DNA of 7,877 nt from Lysobacteraceae bacterium (GTDB lineage: Bacteria > Pseudomonadota > Gammaproteobacteria > Xanthomonadales > Xanthomonadaceae): NCBI GenBank assembly GCA_027483745.1, contig JAIXTZ010000162.1, positions 1 through 7,877 of the forward strand, read 5' to 3'. The position numbers were made by a program, and so were the translations under genes. The notes under the pieces are model-generated. The model was not told the DNA's origin. It saw only the letters and a list, made by a program, of their open reading frames with translations, and ran no database searches. Every line of letters begins with the position of its first letter. Positions within the stretch are counted from its first letter, which is position 1. Of this stretch, positions 1-7,442 are shown in pieces.

Positions 1-383
1 ACATGGACCCGGGCGCGATGGTGGCCGAAGGCGTGACCAGCGTGTTCTTCCCGCACGGCCTCGGCCACCCGATCGGCCTGCAGGTGCACGACGTCGCCGG
101 CCGCCACGATGCCGACGGCCACGAGATCCCGCGGCCCACCGGCCACCCCTACCTGCGCACCACGCGCACGCTCGGCCCCGGCATGGTCGTCACCATCGAG
201 CCGGGCCTGTACTTCATCCCCACCCTGTTGGCGAAGCTGAAGGCCGGCCCGCATGCGAAGGCGGTCGACTGGGACCAGGTGGAGGCGATGACGCCTTACG
301 GCGGCATCCGCATCGAGGACGAAGTGGCCTGCACCGAGGGCGCACCGGAGAACCTCACGCGGGACGCCTTCGCGGACGCGTGA
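1..383 (+). CDS. pepQ: Xaa-Pro dipeptidase (prolidase), C-terminal part
   Basis: This is the 3' end of a prolidase; the gene begins before the window and the reading frame starts at base 3, so the ATG there is an internal Met. Prolidases of this family hydrolyse dipeptides with C-terminal proline in the cytoplasm, using two metal ions held in a pita-bread (M24) fold. The visible 126 residues carry the second half of the active site: HGLGHPIG (residues 18-25 of the fragment; the second His is the metal ligand by homology with PepQ and PepP), the VHD histidine at 29, the metal-binding Glu of TIEPG (66) and the Glu of GIRIEDEV (105). The stretch between TIEPG and GIRIED matches the insertion typical of the gammaproteobacterial PepQ type rather than the shorter PepP type. 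Codon use is strongly GC-ending (29 of the first 30 codons). It ends 10 bp from a converging gene. The two Asp metal ligands lie outside the window. Confidence 0.95.
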   Translation, partial: MDPGAMVAEGVTSVFFPHGLGHPIGLQVHDVAGRHDADGHEIPRPTGHPYLRTTRTLGPGMVVTIEPGLYFIPTLLAKLKAGPHAKAVDWDQVEAMTPYGGIRIEDEVACTEGAPENLTRDAFADA

Positions 384-393
384 GCCCCCTTCT

Positions 394-768
394 TCAGTCA
401 GGTTCGTTGCAGATCACCGGATCCGTGCTGGTGTAGGTGACGCCGCCCAACGACAGCCTAATCAGAAAGCTGAACTGCTCCGTGCCGGTGGCCGTGGCGT
501 GATCGACGATCACGAGGGCATTGCCCGATGCGTTGGTCGCGACGGCCGCCGACATGTCGGCGGGCATTACGCCATCCACCGCATATCCGACGATGGACCA
601 GCCACTTCGGAACACGGGATCAGAGAGTTGGTACGTGATGGTTGCCGATCCAGCACCATCGATCTCAGTGACATTTCCGTCGCCGTTCGAGTACGTCAAC
701 TGCACGGTCGTCGTGCCTTGGACGATCGCAGCACTCTGAATGGCAATGGTCTGACTGGAGTTGCTCAT
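394..768 (-). CDS. Small beta-rich protein, probable DP-EP family, function unknown
   Basis: A 124-residue protein. I take the start at 768 because an AAGGA ribosome binding site lies 8 bases upstream; the frame stays open to an earlier ATG at 831, but that start would add an unlikely 21-residue extension. There is no signal peptide or membrane segment. The sequence is rich in Val, Thr, Ile, Ser and Gly and alternates polar and hydrophobic residues (QTIAIQSAAIV, TTTVQLTYSN, SATITYQLSD, NALVIVD, FSFLIRLSL), as expected for a small beta-sandwich. It ends in TSTDPVICNEPD, with a DP at 116-117 and an EP at 122-123. This resembles the C-terminal signature for which the DP-EP family (once a DUF) is named; the assignment is from memory of that motif. 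Third-position GC is about 68% in the first 40 codons, well below pepQ and the cys genes, which suggests acquisition. It converges with pepQ and diverges from the sensor kinase. It might be a secreted or assembled beta protein, but nothing here shows that. Confidence 0.75.
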   Translation of the reverse strand: MSNSSQTIAIQSAAIVQGTTTVQLTYSNGDGNVTEIDGAGSATITYQLSDPVFRSGWSIVGYAVDGVMPADMSAAVATNASGNALVIVDHATATGTEQFSFLIRLSLGGVTYTSTDPVICNEPD

Positions 769-776
769 GACGCCGT

Positions 777-781
777 TCCTT
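777..781 (-). promoter_or_regulatory. Ribosome binding site of the DP-EP-like gene
   Basis: On the - strand the sequence reads AAGGA, then 8 bases, then ATG at 768. This is a near-ideal Shine-Dalgarno site and decides the start of the small gene against the in-frame ATG at 831. Confidence 0.7.
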
Positions 782-833
782 ATGGACTCGAGATGCAATT
801 CCCCATCGGCGACGCCGGCGTGGAGGTACATAG

Positions 834-862
834 ACCGTAGAGAAGCGCCGAGCTCATTTCAA
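834..862 (-). promoter_or_regulatory. Candidate sigma-70 promoter of the DP-EP-like gene
   Basis: On the - strand TTGAAA (857-862, five of six matches to the -35 consensus) is followed after 17 bases by TACGGT (834-839, three of six matches to the -10 consensus). Transcription would begin near 827 and leave a leader of about 60 bases before the ATG at 768. The -10 is weak, so this is only the best candidate in the divergent region; no convincing promoter was seen for the opposite gene. Confidence 0.25.
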
Positions 863-948
863 TCCCGGCACCTCAAGATTGCCCTCACAGGTTTCGCCGC
901 GGCATCCTCCGGAACGATCAGCCGACCTCGAGCGACGGTCTTTGCGCA

Positions 949-1071
949 ATGAAGAATCGCCAGACGACGACCGATCGATGCTTCAGATCATCGATGCGAT
1001 GGGCCACGGGCGTCGTCATAGCCATGTTCTGGGCGGGGCTGGAGCTGATGGCGCCGAAAATGGCATGGGCA
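949..1071 (+). other. Signal peptide of the sensor kinase
   Basis: Codons 1-41. The n-region has Lys2, Arg4, Arg10, Arg13 and Arg17; the hydrophobic core is about residues 19-35; an AWA site at 39-41 is followed by VPVS. This places the long propeller region in the periplasm. The n-region is longer than usual, which leaves Met16 at 994 open as the true start. Confidence 0.65.
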
Positions 1072-4000
1072 GTTCCCGTTTCGACTTTGCATTCGAAAGA
1101 GCAGCTGACGCCAGCGGCACGAAGTCTTGAAGCTGGCGTCCCGCTTCTGCGGCGCTTCGAGCCTCGCGACTACGCTGCCGATGGTCAGAACTGGACCGTG
1201 GCGCAGGACACGAACGGGGCGATCCACGCCGGCAACAACCGAGGGGTACTCAGCTTCGACGGCCAGCGTTGGCGATTAACCCCGATTAGCAATGGCTCCG
1301 CCGTCCGCTCCCTTGCCCTAGCGAAGGACGGCCGCGTCTACGTCGGCGCCGTCGGCGAGATCGGGTTTCTTCAAGGGGACGCGAAAGGCGAGCTTCGCTA
1401 CATCAGCCTTCTTGAACATGTTCCGCCGCTGGCGCGTGACTTCAGTGACGTTTGGAACATCGTGGTGACCGCGGACGGCGTGGTGTTCTCGAGCCGCGAG
1501 CGTCTTCTTCATTGGGATGGATCGCAGATCAGGCAATGGCGTCCAAACGATCGTTTCGGCGTCGCCTTCGGCGGCGACCAGGGGGTGTTCGTCATCGACG
1601 CGGGGCGCGGGTTGCGTCATTGGAATGGTCGACATTGGTCACTGCTGCCAGGAGGGGAGCAATTCGCGAATCCGACCCGCACCGGTCTGACTTTGCTGCC
1701 TGGCGGTCGCATCGACGACCCGGCCTTCTTGATCTACAGCCCGGAGCATGGATTCAGCCGCTTCTCGCGAGGGCGCTTCTCCAGATGGCCCACCGACGCA
1801 GACGCGGGTTTGCTCGCCGACGGGGTGCAAGGCAAAAGCCTTGTCGCCCTCCGCGACGGCCGCGTGGTCGTGGGGACATTGCAGGGTGGCCTTTACGTCT
1901 TGGACGCGGAAGGTCGACTGCAAGGCCATTGGAGCAAGACAGAGGGTCTGCCTGACGCCAGCGTGGCGGCGAGCTGGCAGGACCTCAGTGGCGGGCTCTG
2001 GCTGGCGCTGGGCAATGGGATTGTCCGACTGGACCTCGCATCGCCTTTGAGCCACCTCGTGGCGCCACTGGAGGGCGGGCGAACCGTCATCGCGCTGCAT
2101 CGCCATGAAGGCGCACTCTGGCTTGCTACCACGCGAGGAGCGCAACGGATACAACCCGGCACGCCGATGCAGGCGCTGGATGCGGGTGTCATCGTCCGAC
2201 AGACGAATGCCCTGATCTCCAGCGAAGGCACGTTGCTCATCGCCAACACATCCGGCGTCCACGCCCACCGGCGCGGGCATAGCACTGTCGTGTTTGATGC
2301 CGACCGTGCCCTCGCACTCCTCGCCCCGCGCTCGCGCCCGGATTGGGTGCTGGTGGGCTTGGCCCAAGGGCTCGCCCTGCTGCGCCATGACGGCGAACAA
2401 TGGCGCGACGCCGGCCGGGTGCCGGGGCTGCAAGACGCGGTGCGCACGCTGGTGGAAGACGACGCCGGCCGCGTGTGGGTCGGCACCTACAACACCGGCT
2501 TGCTGCGCGTGGACCTCTCCGGCCTCGGCGACGACGGTACGGTGGGGGCGCTGCCGGTGGAGCGTTTCGGCCTCGACGACGGCCTGCCCAGCCTCAACTA
2601 CAACCTCGTGTTCCCGGTGGGCGGGCAGCCCGCCTTCGCCACGAGCGCGGGCATCTACCGCTTCGACGAGGCCACGCGGCGCTTCGGGCCGGACCCGCGC
2701 TACGCCGGGCTGTTCGAGCGTCCGCGCACCGTCTACGTGCTGCACGACGACCCGGCGAACGGGCTGTGGGCCTACACTGAAGACCCGGCCACGGGCCTCA
2801 AGGAAACCGGCCTCGTGCGCACGCTGGCCGACGGCACGCGGCAGTGGGACCCGCGCCCGCTGCGCGCCTTCACCGGGCAGGAGACCTTCGCCATCCACGC
2901 CGACGGCGACGGGGTGGCCTGGTTCGGGGTGGGCGACGGGCTGTTCCGCTACGACGGCCGCATCCCGAAGAACTACGCGCAGCCCTTCGACACCCTGCTG
3001 CGGAAAGTGAGCGGCGCGCAGGGCAGGCTGCTGTACGGTGGGCACGGCCCCGCGCCGGCCGTGGCCCTGCCCTACGCGGCGAACTCGCTGCGCTTCGAGT
3101 ACGCGGCGCCGAGCTTCGACGGCGAGGACGCCATCCGCTTCCAGGTGAAGCTCGAAGGCAGCGACAGCGGCTGGTCGGACTGGAGCGCCGAGGACTACAA
3201 GGACTACAACAACCTGTTCGAGGGCGAGTACGTATTCCGCGTGCGCGCCAAGAACCTCTACGACACCGTGGGCACCGAGGCGAGCTACCGCTTCACCGTG
3301 CTGCCGCCGTGGTACCGCACGGCCTGGGCCTACCTCGGCTACGCGCTGGCGCTGGGCCTGGCGGGCTGGAGCCTGCTGCGCTGGCGCCTGCGCCGCGTGC
3401 TGGCGCAGAAAGCGGCGCTGGAAACGACGGTGGCCGAACGCACGCGGCAGCTGGCCGAGCAGGCCGAGGCGCTGCGTGCCGCCAACCAGCAGCTGCTGGC
3501 GCTGGACGGCTTCAAGCAGGGGATGATGGGCATGATCGTCCACGACCTGAAGAACCCGCTGGGCGTGATCCTGCACGCGGTCGATTCGCCCTCGCTGGCC
3601 TCGCGCGTGGCGCAGGTGCGGCAGAGCGCGCGGCAGATGCTGACGATGGTGCTGAACATCCTCGACGTGCAGAAGTTCGAGGACACGCGCGTGGTCGTCG
3701 ACGCGCAGCCGGTGCCGCTGGCCACGCTGGTGGCCGGGGCCGTCGAGCAGGTGCGCTTCCTCATCGAGCGCAAGAACCTCGCGCTGTCGCTGGCCCTGCC
3801 CGAGGGGCTGGCGGTGCGCGGCGACGCCGAGATGCTGGAGCGCGTGCTGGTGAACCTGCTCACCAATGCCGTGAAGTTCACGCCGCCGAACGGGCGTCTC
3901 GCGGTGCAGGCCGAGGTGGACGCGGACGGCCGCGTGCGCCTGCAGGTGCAGGACAGCGGCGAGGGCGTGCCCGCCGACCAGCGCGAGCGCGTGTTCGCGC

Positions 4001-4431
4001 GCTTCGGCCAGCTGCACGCGCGCGATTCCGGCGGCACGCGCTCCACCGGGCTGGGGCTCACCTTCTGCAAGCTGGCGGTGGAAGCCCACGGCGGCGCGAT
4101 CGGCGTGACCGACGCCCCCGGCGGCGGCGCGGCGTTCTGGTTCACCCTGCCGCGCGCCGACGACCGCACCGCGCCGATGCCCGCACGGGCCGTCGAGACG
4201 CCGTCGGCCGCGCTCGAGGGCCCCCCGCTCGACGCCGCCGACCGAGCGGCGCTGGCGCCGTTCGTGGCCCTGCTGCGCCCCATCCCGATCTACCGCTACT
4301 CGGCGCTGCGGGCGGTGCTGGACCGCCCGGACTTCCCGACGAATGCGCGCATCGACGCGTGGCGGGCGCGCGTGGCGCAGGCCATCGAAACGGAGAACGA
4401 CGCGCTGCTGGCCGCCCTGCTGGCCCCCTGA
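949..4431 (+). CDS. Periplasmic two-component propeller sensor histidine kinase
   Basis: A complete 1160-residue membrane sensor kinase. A signal peptide (hydrophobic 19-35, likely cut after AWA at 39-41) exports the sensor. Residues about 60-700 form beta-propeller repeats of the two-component regulator type, with blade motifs such as LWLALGNGIVRLD (350-362) and VWVGTYNTGLLRVD (509-522) and linkers EGLPDASVA (332-340) and DGLPSLNYNL (544-553). A Y_Y_Y domain (about 705-786) is followed by one membrane helix (791-810) and a coiled coil (815-855). The HisKA domain has its phospho-acceptor at His865 in HDLKNP. The HATPase has N-box Asn969/Asn973, DSGEGVP (1002-1008) and GLGL (1034-1037). The last 90 or so residues form an unrecognised helical tail. 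There is no receiver, Hpt or DNA-binding domain, so a separate response regulator is needed; the REC-GGDEF gene converging from 13 bp away is the obvious candidate. The start at 949 lacks a clear ribosome binding site; Met16 (994) is an alternative that keeps the signal peptide. Codon use changes sharply near codon 485. The ligand is unknown. Confidence 0.93.
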   Translation: MKNRQTTTDRCFRSSMRWATGVVIAMFWAGLELMAPKMAWAVPVSTLHSKEQLTPAARSLEAGVPLLRRFEPRDYAADGQNWTVAQDTNGAIHAGNNRGVLSFDGQRWRLTPISNGSAVRSLALAKDGRVYVGAVGEIGFLQGDAKGELRYISLLEHVPPLARDFSDVWNIVVTADGVVFSSRERLLHWDGSQIRQWRPNDRFGVAFGGDQGVFVIDAGRGLRHWNGRHWSLLPGGEQFANPTRTGLTLLPGGRIDDPAFLIYSPEHGFSRFSRGRFSRWPTDADAGLLADGVQGKSLVALRDGRVVVGTLQGGLYVLDAEGRLQGHWSKTEGLPDASVAASWQDLSGGLWLALGNGIVRLDLASPLSHLVAPLEGGRTVIALHRHEGALWLATTRGAQRIQPGTPMQALDAGVIVRQTNALISSEGTLLIANTSGVHAHRRGHSTVVFDADRALALLAPRSRPDWVLVGLAQGLALLRHDGEQWRDAGRVPGLQDAVRTLVEDDAGRVWVGTYNTGLLRVDLSGLGDDGTVGALPVERFGLDDGLPSLNYNLVFPVGGQPAFATSAGIYRFDEATRRFGPDPRYAGLFERPRTVYVLHDDPANGLWAYTEDPATGLKETGLVRTLADGTRQWDPRPLRAFTGQETFAIHADGDGVAWFGVGDGLFRYDGRIPKNYAQPFDTLLRKVSGAQGRLLYGGHGPAPAVALPYAANSLRFEYAAPSFDGEDAIRFQVKLEGSDSGWSDWSAEDYKDYNNLFEGEYVFRVRAKNLYDTVGTEASYRFTVLPPWYRTAWAYLGYALALGLAGWSLLRWRLRRVLAQKAALETTVAERTRQLAEQAEALRAANQQLLALDGFKQGMMGMIVHDLKNPLGVILHAVDSPSLASRVAQVRQSARQMLTMVLNILDVQKFEDTRVVVDAQPVPLATLVAGAVEQVRFLIERKNLALSLALPEGLAVRGDAEMLERVLVNLLTNAVKFTPPNGRLAVQAEVDADGRVRLQVQDSGEGVPADQRERVFARFGQLHARDSGGTRSTGLGLTFCKLAVEAHGGAIGVTDAPGGGAAFWFTLPRADDRTAPMPARAVETPSAALEGPPLDAADRAALAPFVALLRPIPIYRYSALRAVLDRPDFPTNARIDAWRARVAQAIETENDALLAALLAP

Positions 4432-4444
4432 GGGGCGCGAGGGC

Positions 4445-5419
4445 TCAGTCGGACGACGGCCCTTGGCCGTAGATCGCCACGCGGTTGCGGCCACGGCGCT
4501 TGGCGGCATAGAGCGCCTCGTCGGCGTGGCCGAGCAGCTCGGTTTCGCTCATGGCTTCGTCGTACACGGTGTCGGCCACGCCCACGCTCACCGTGACCTG
4601 CAGCGTGAGGCCGCCGTGCCGGTGCACGGCGCGCTCCACCGCGGCGCGCAGGGTTTCCGCCAGCACCGCGCCGTCGCGGGCGGCGGTGTTGGTGAGCAGC
4701 ACCACGAATTCCTCGCCGCCGAAGCGGGCCAGCAGGTCGCCCTTGCGGATGCTCGAGGCCAGCACCTGCGCGGTGTGGCGGATCACCACGTCGCCCACCA
4801 GGTGGCCGTGCTGGTCGTTGACGGCCTTGAAGTGGTCGATGTCGACCAGCAGGCAGCTGAAGGGATGGCCGTGGCGCCGGCTGTTGGCGAACTCGCGGTC
4901 GAGGTGGTCGGTGAGGAAAGCGCGGTTGTAGATGCCGGTGAGGTGGTCGGTGATGGAGGCGATGTGCAGGTCGTGCTTCTGGCGCACCAGCAGCTCGTTC
5001 TGCCGCGCGAGCTCCAGCTCGTTGGCCTTGATCTGCCGGTAGCTGGCCGACAGCTGCAGCATCGAGCGGGTGCGCGCGCGCAGCTCGATGGGCTCGACGG
5101 GCTTGCGCACGTAGTCCACGGCGCCCGCGGCCAGCGCGGTCTCGAGGTTCTCCGACGAGGTCATCTTGCCGGTGCACATGATCACCGGGATGTCGCGCGT
5201 GGCCTCGTGCTCCTTCAGCCGACGGATCAGCTCGATGCCGCTCAAGCCCGGCATGTCCCAGTCGGTGACGATCAGGTCCGGCAGGCTGTCGACGGCGATC
5301 TCGAAGGCGCGCTCGGCGCGGCTGGTGCGCAGCACGCTGAAGGGCTCGCCCTGCAAGACGTCGCAGATCGCGTTGAGGTGTTCGAGCTCGTCGTCGATGA
5401 CCAGGATCTGGGGAGCCAT
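4445..5419 (-). CDS. Response regulator with diguanylate cyclase output (REC-GGDEF)
   Basis: A 324-residue cytoplasmic response regulator expected to make cyclic di-GMP from two GTP when phosphorylated. The receiver domain (about 4-120) has the acidic pair Asp9/Asp10, phospho-acceptor Asp53 in VTDWDMPG, Thr83 and Lys106 in RKPVEP. A helical linker (about 122-152) leads to the GGDEF domain (about 153-318), which shows DHLTGIYNRAF (158-168), the metal/GTP region VDIDHFKAVND (192-202), the active-site GGEEF (234-238) and the inhibitory-site RxxD (Arg225, Asp228). The layout resembles stand-alone PleD- or WspR-like cyclases with one receiver. I start at 5419 because the next residues, PQILVIDDE, begin a normal receiver; an upstream in-frame ATG at 5470 would add 17 mostly basic residues. 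Neither start has a good ribosome binding site. It converges on the sensor kinase, its probable phosphodonor. It lies 91 bp downstream of cysN/C on the same strand, so read-through from the sulfate genes is possible. Confidence 0.93.
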   Translation of the reverse strand: MAPQILVIDDELEHLNAICDVLQGEPFSVLRTSRAERAFEIAVDSLPDLIVTDWDMPGLSGIELIRRLKEHEATRDIPVIMCTGKMTSSENLETALAAGAVDYVRKPVEPIELRARTRSMLQLSASYRQIKANELELARQNELLVRQKHDLHIASITDHLTGIYNRAFLTDHLDREFANSRRHGHPFSCLLVDIDHFKAVNDQHGHLVGDVVIRHTAQVLASSIRKGDLLARFGGEEFVVLLTNTAARDGAVLAETLRAAVERAVHRHGGLTLQVTVSVGVADTVYDEAMSETELLGHADEALYAAKRRGRNRVAIYGQGPSSD

Positions 5420-5510
5420 GGGGTGGCGCGAAGGTCCGAGGCGGGCCCTTCGGCGCCGCGAAGCCCCCATGGTACGGCGTGAAGGCCGCGCCGGGCGCGC
5501 CGGCGTCGGT

Positions 5511-7442
5511 TCAGCGCCCCGGCGCCGCCGCCATCCAGGCCACCAGGGCCTGCGCCAGGGCTTCCGGCTTGGCGTCCTCGGTGGACAGGCGCTGCTCGGG
5601 CGCGAGCGGCGGCTCGTAGTCGCCGCCGATGCCGATGGCGTGGCTCAGGCCGCCCGCCTTCGCCTTGGCGTAGAGCCCCTTGGGGTCGCGCGCCGCGCAG
5701 GTCGAGGGCGAGGCGTCGACAAAGACTTCGATGAACTCGCCGGGCGCGAAGCGCGCGCGCACGGCGTCGCGGTCGGCGCGGTAGGGCGAGATGGCGCTGA
5801 CGATGACGATCAGCCCGGCATCGACCAGCAGCTTGGCCGCTTCGCCAAGACGCCGCACGTGCTCGCGGCGGTCCTCCGGGGCGAAGCCCAGGTCCCTGGA
5901 GAGCCCGCCGCGGACGTTGTCGCCGTCGAGCAGCATGGTGTGGCGGCCTTCGGCATGCAGGCGACGTTCGAGCGCATCGGCGAGCGTGCTCTTGCCGGCC
6001 CCCGAGAGGCCGGTGAGCCAGAGGCACCGCGCCTGCTGGCCCTTGGCGATGGCGCGCTCGGCGGGGCCGACGCTGAAGGCCTGGGCGTAGGCGCGCTCGG
6101 CGCCCTTCGCGATGGCTTCGACCACGGTGCCGGCACCTGCGGTCGCGTTGCTCGCACGGTCGATCAGGATGAAGGCGCCGAGGGCGCGCTCGTCCTCGAA
6201 GCGCGCGACCGGCACGGCGTCCTCGAGCGCGAGCTCGACACGGCCGATGCCGTTCAGGACGAGCTCGCCGGCGCCGTGGGTGGCCCCGGTGTGGATATCG
6301 CGCACGTGCTCGATCGCGACGACGCGGGCGGGGACGGTCTTCGGGCCGAGGCGCAGCGCATAGCGCTGCCCGACACTCAGCGGCGTGGCGTCGAGCCAGA
6401 CCACGTCGGCACGGACCCGCGTGGCGAGCGTGGGGGCGGCGTGCGGCCCGGCGATGACGTCGCCGCGCGAGACGTCGACGTCCTCGTGGAAGACCAGCGT
6501 CACCGGCTGCCCAGCGATGCCCTGCGCCAGTTCGCGCCCGGGCCCGATGACGCGCGCGACCGTGGCGCGCGTGCCGGCGGGCAGCACCTGCACCACGTCG
6601 CCCACGCGGACCGAGCCGGCGGCGATGGTGCCGGCCACGCCGCGGAAATCCTGGTGCGGACGGTTCACCCACTGCACGGGCAAGCGCAAGGCCGCGGTGG
6701 CCGGCGGCGACCGGGCGGGCAGCGCTTCGAGCGTGGGCAGCAGCGGCAGGCCGTCGAACCAGGGGGTGTGCGACGACGGCATGAGCACGTTGTCGCCGCG
6801 CAGCGCCGAGAGCGGGATGGCGTGCACCTCCTCGATGCCGAGCTCGCCGGCCAGCGCGCGGTAGTCGGCGACGAGGCGGCGGAAGCGCGTCTCGTCCCAA
6901 TCGACGAGGTCCATCTTGTTCACCGCGAGCACCACGCGTTTCAAGCCCAGCAGACGGACGATGGTGCTGTGCCGTCGGGTCTGCGGCAGCAGGCCCTTGC
7001 GGGCGTCGACCAGCACCACCGCGACGTCGGCGGTGGAGGCGCCGGTGGCCATGTTGCGGGTGTACTGCTCGTGGCCCGGGCAGTCGGCGACGATGAAGCG
7101 ACGGCGCGCGCTGCTGAAGTAGCGGTAGGCCACGTCGATGGTGATGCCCTGCTCGCGCTCGGCATCGAGGCCATCGACCAGCAGGGCGAAATCGAGGGCG
7201 CCGCCCTGGGTGCCGACGCGGACGCTGTCGCGGGCCAACGCGGTGATCTGGTCTTCGGGCAGGCTGCCGCTGTCGTGCAGCAGGCGGCCGATCAGCGTGC
7301 TCTTGCCGTCGTCGACGCTGCCGCAGGTGATGAAACGCAGCAGCGGCAGTGCGTCGTGGTGGGCCAGCGCGCGACGCGCGTCGTGGCGCGGGCGCGGCTG
7401 TCCCTCGTCGTCCGGCAGGCGGTGGGCGGGCGTACCGTCCAT
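5511..7442 (-). CDS. cysNC: Sulfate adenylyltransferase large subunit / APS kinase fusion
   Basis: A 643-residue bifunctional enzyme of sulfate activation. The N-terminal CysN part is the GTPase subunit that drives ATP sulfurylase with CysD: P-loop GSVDDGKS (41-48), EREQGITIDVAYRYF (95-109), DCPGHEQYT (120-128) and NKMD (175-178), then two beta-barrel domains as in EF-Tu (about 250-440). The C-terminal CysC part is APS kinase, which phosphorylates APS to PAPS: P-loop GLSGAGKS (478-485), DGDNVRGGLSRDLGF (506-520), SAISPYR (549-555) and DPKGLYAKA (586-594). The total length is that of known CysN/C fusions; Xanthomonas homologues are called RaxQ, where PAPS also serves protein tyrosine sulfation. 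The start at 7442 overlaps the cysD stop as TGATG, with GAGGG 9 bases upstream. The same frame stays open back through cysD to 7850, but that stretch is antisense-like coding noise. About 35 residues precede the GTPase core and look Arg/His/Asp-rich and disordered. Confidence 0.96.
   Translation of the reverse strand: MDGTPAHRLPDDEGQPRPRHDARRALAHHDALPLLRFITCGSVDDGKSTLIGRLLHDSGSLPEDQITALARDSVRVGTQGGALDFALLVDGLDAEREQGITIDVAYRYFSSARRRFIVADCPGHEQYTRNMATGASTADVAVVLVDARKGLLPQTRRHSTIVRLLGLKRVVLAVNKMDLVDWDETRFRRLVADYRALAGELGIEEVHAIPLSALRGDNVLMPSSHTPWFDGLPLLPTLEALPARSPPATAALRLPVQWVNRPHQDFRGVAGTIAAGSVRVGDVVQVLPAGTRATVARVIGPGRELAQGIAGQPVTLVFHEDVDVSRGDVIAGPHAAPTLATRVRADVVWLDATPLSVGQRYALRLGPKTVPARVVAIEHVRDIHTGATHGAGELVLNGIGRVELALEDAVPVARFEDERALGAFILIDRASNATAGAGTVVEAIAKGAERAYAQAFSVGPAERAIAKGQQARCLWLTGLSGAGKSTLADALERRLHAEGRHTMLLDGDNVRGGLSRDLGFAPEDRREHVRRLGEAAKLLVDAGLIVIVSAISPYRADRDAVRARFAPGEFIEVFVDASPSTCAARDPKGLYAKAKAGGLSHAIGIGGDYEPPLAPEQRLSTEDAKPEALAQALVAWMAAAPGR

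Noticed and set aside
499..840. Open frames on the + strand across the DP-EP-like gene
   Set aside because: They have no ribosome binding site and no coherent composition, whereas the - strand frame has a good ribosome binding site and a beta-rich protein with the terminal DP and EP signature.
769..948. Promoter of the kinase on the + strand
   Set aside because: The divergent region was read for -35/-10 pairs; only weak ones such as TTGCCC followed by a poor -10 were found, so none is annotated.
4423..4436. GCCCC-CTGA-GGGGC inverted repeat at the kinase stop codon, as a terminator
   Set aside because: The stem is only 5 bp and no T-tract follows on either strand; such repeats are frequent by chance at this GC content.
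2844..4472. A 542-codon + strand frame overlapping the kinase in another phase
   Set aside because: Arg/Ala-rich, without motifs, and confined to the part of the kinase gene with extreme third-position GC.
1639..4509. A 956-codon open frame on the - strand opposite the kinase gene
   Set aside because: It is Arg/Gly/Ala/His-rich with no recognisable domain, and is the expected product of GC-rich codon bias in the real gene. The kinase frame carries all motifs.
5448..5463. CTTCG/CGAAG hairpin between cysN/C and the REC-GGDEF gene, as a terminator
   Set aside because: The stem is 5 bp around a 6-base loop, extendable only with a bulge, with no T-tract.
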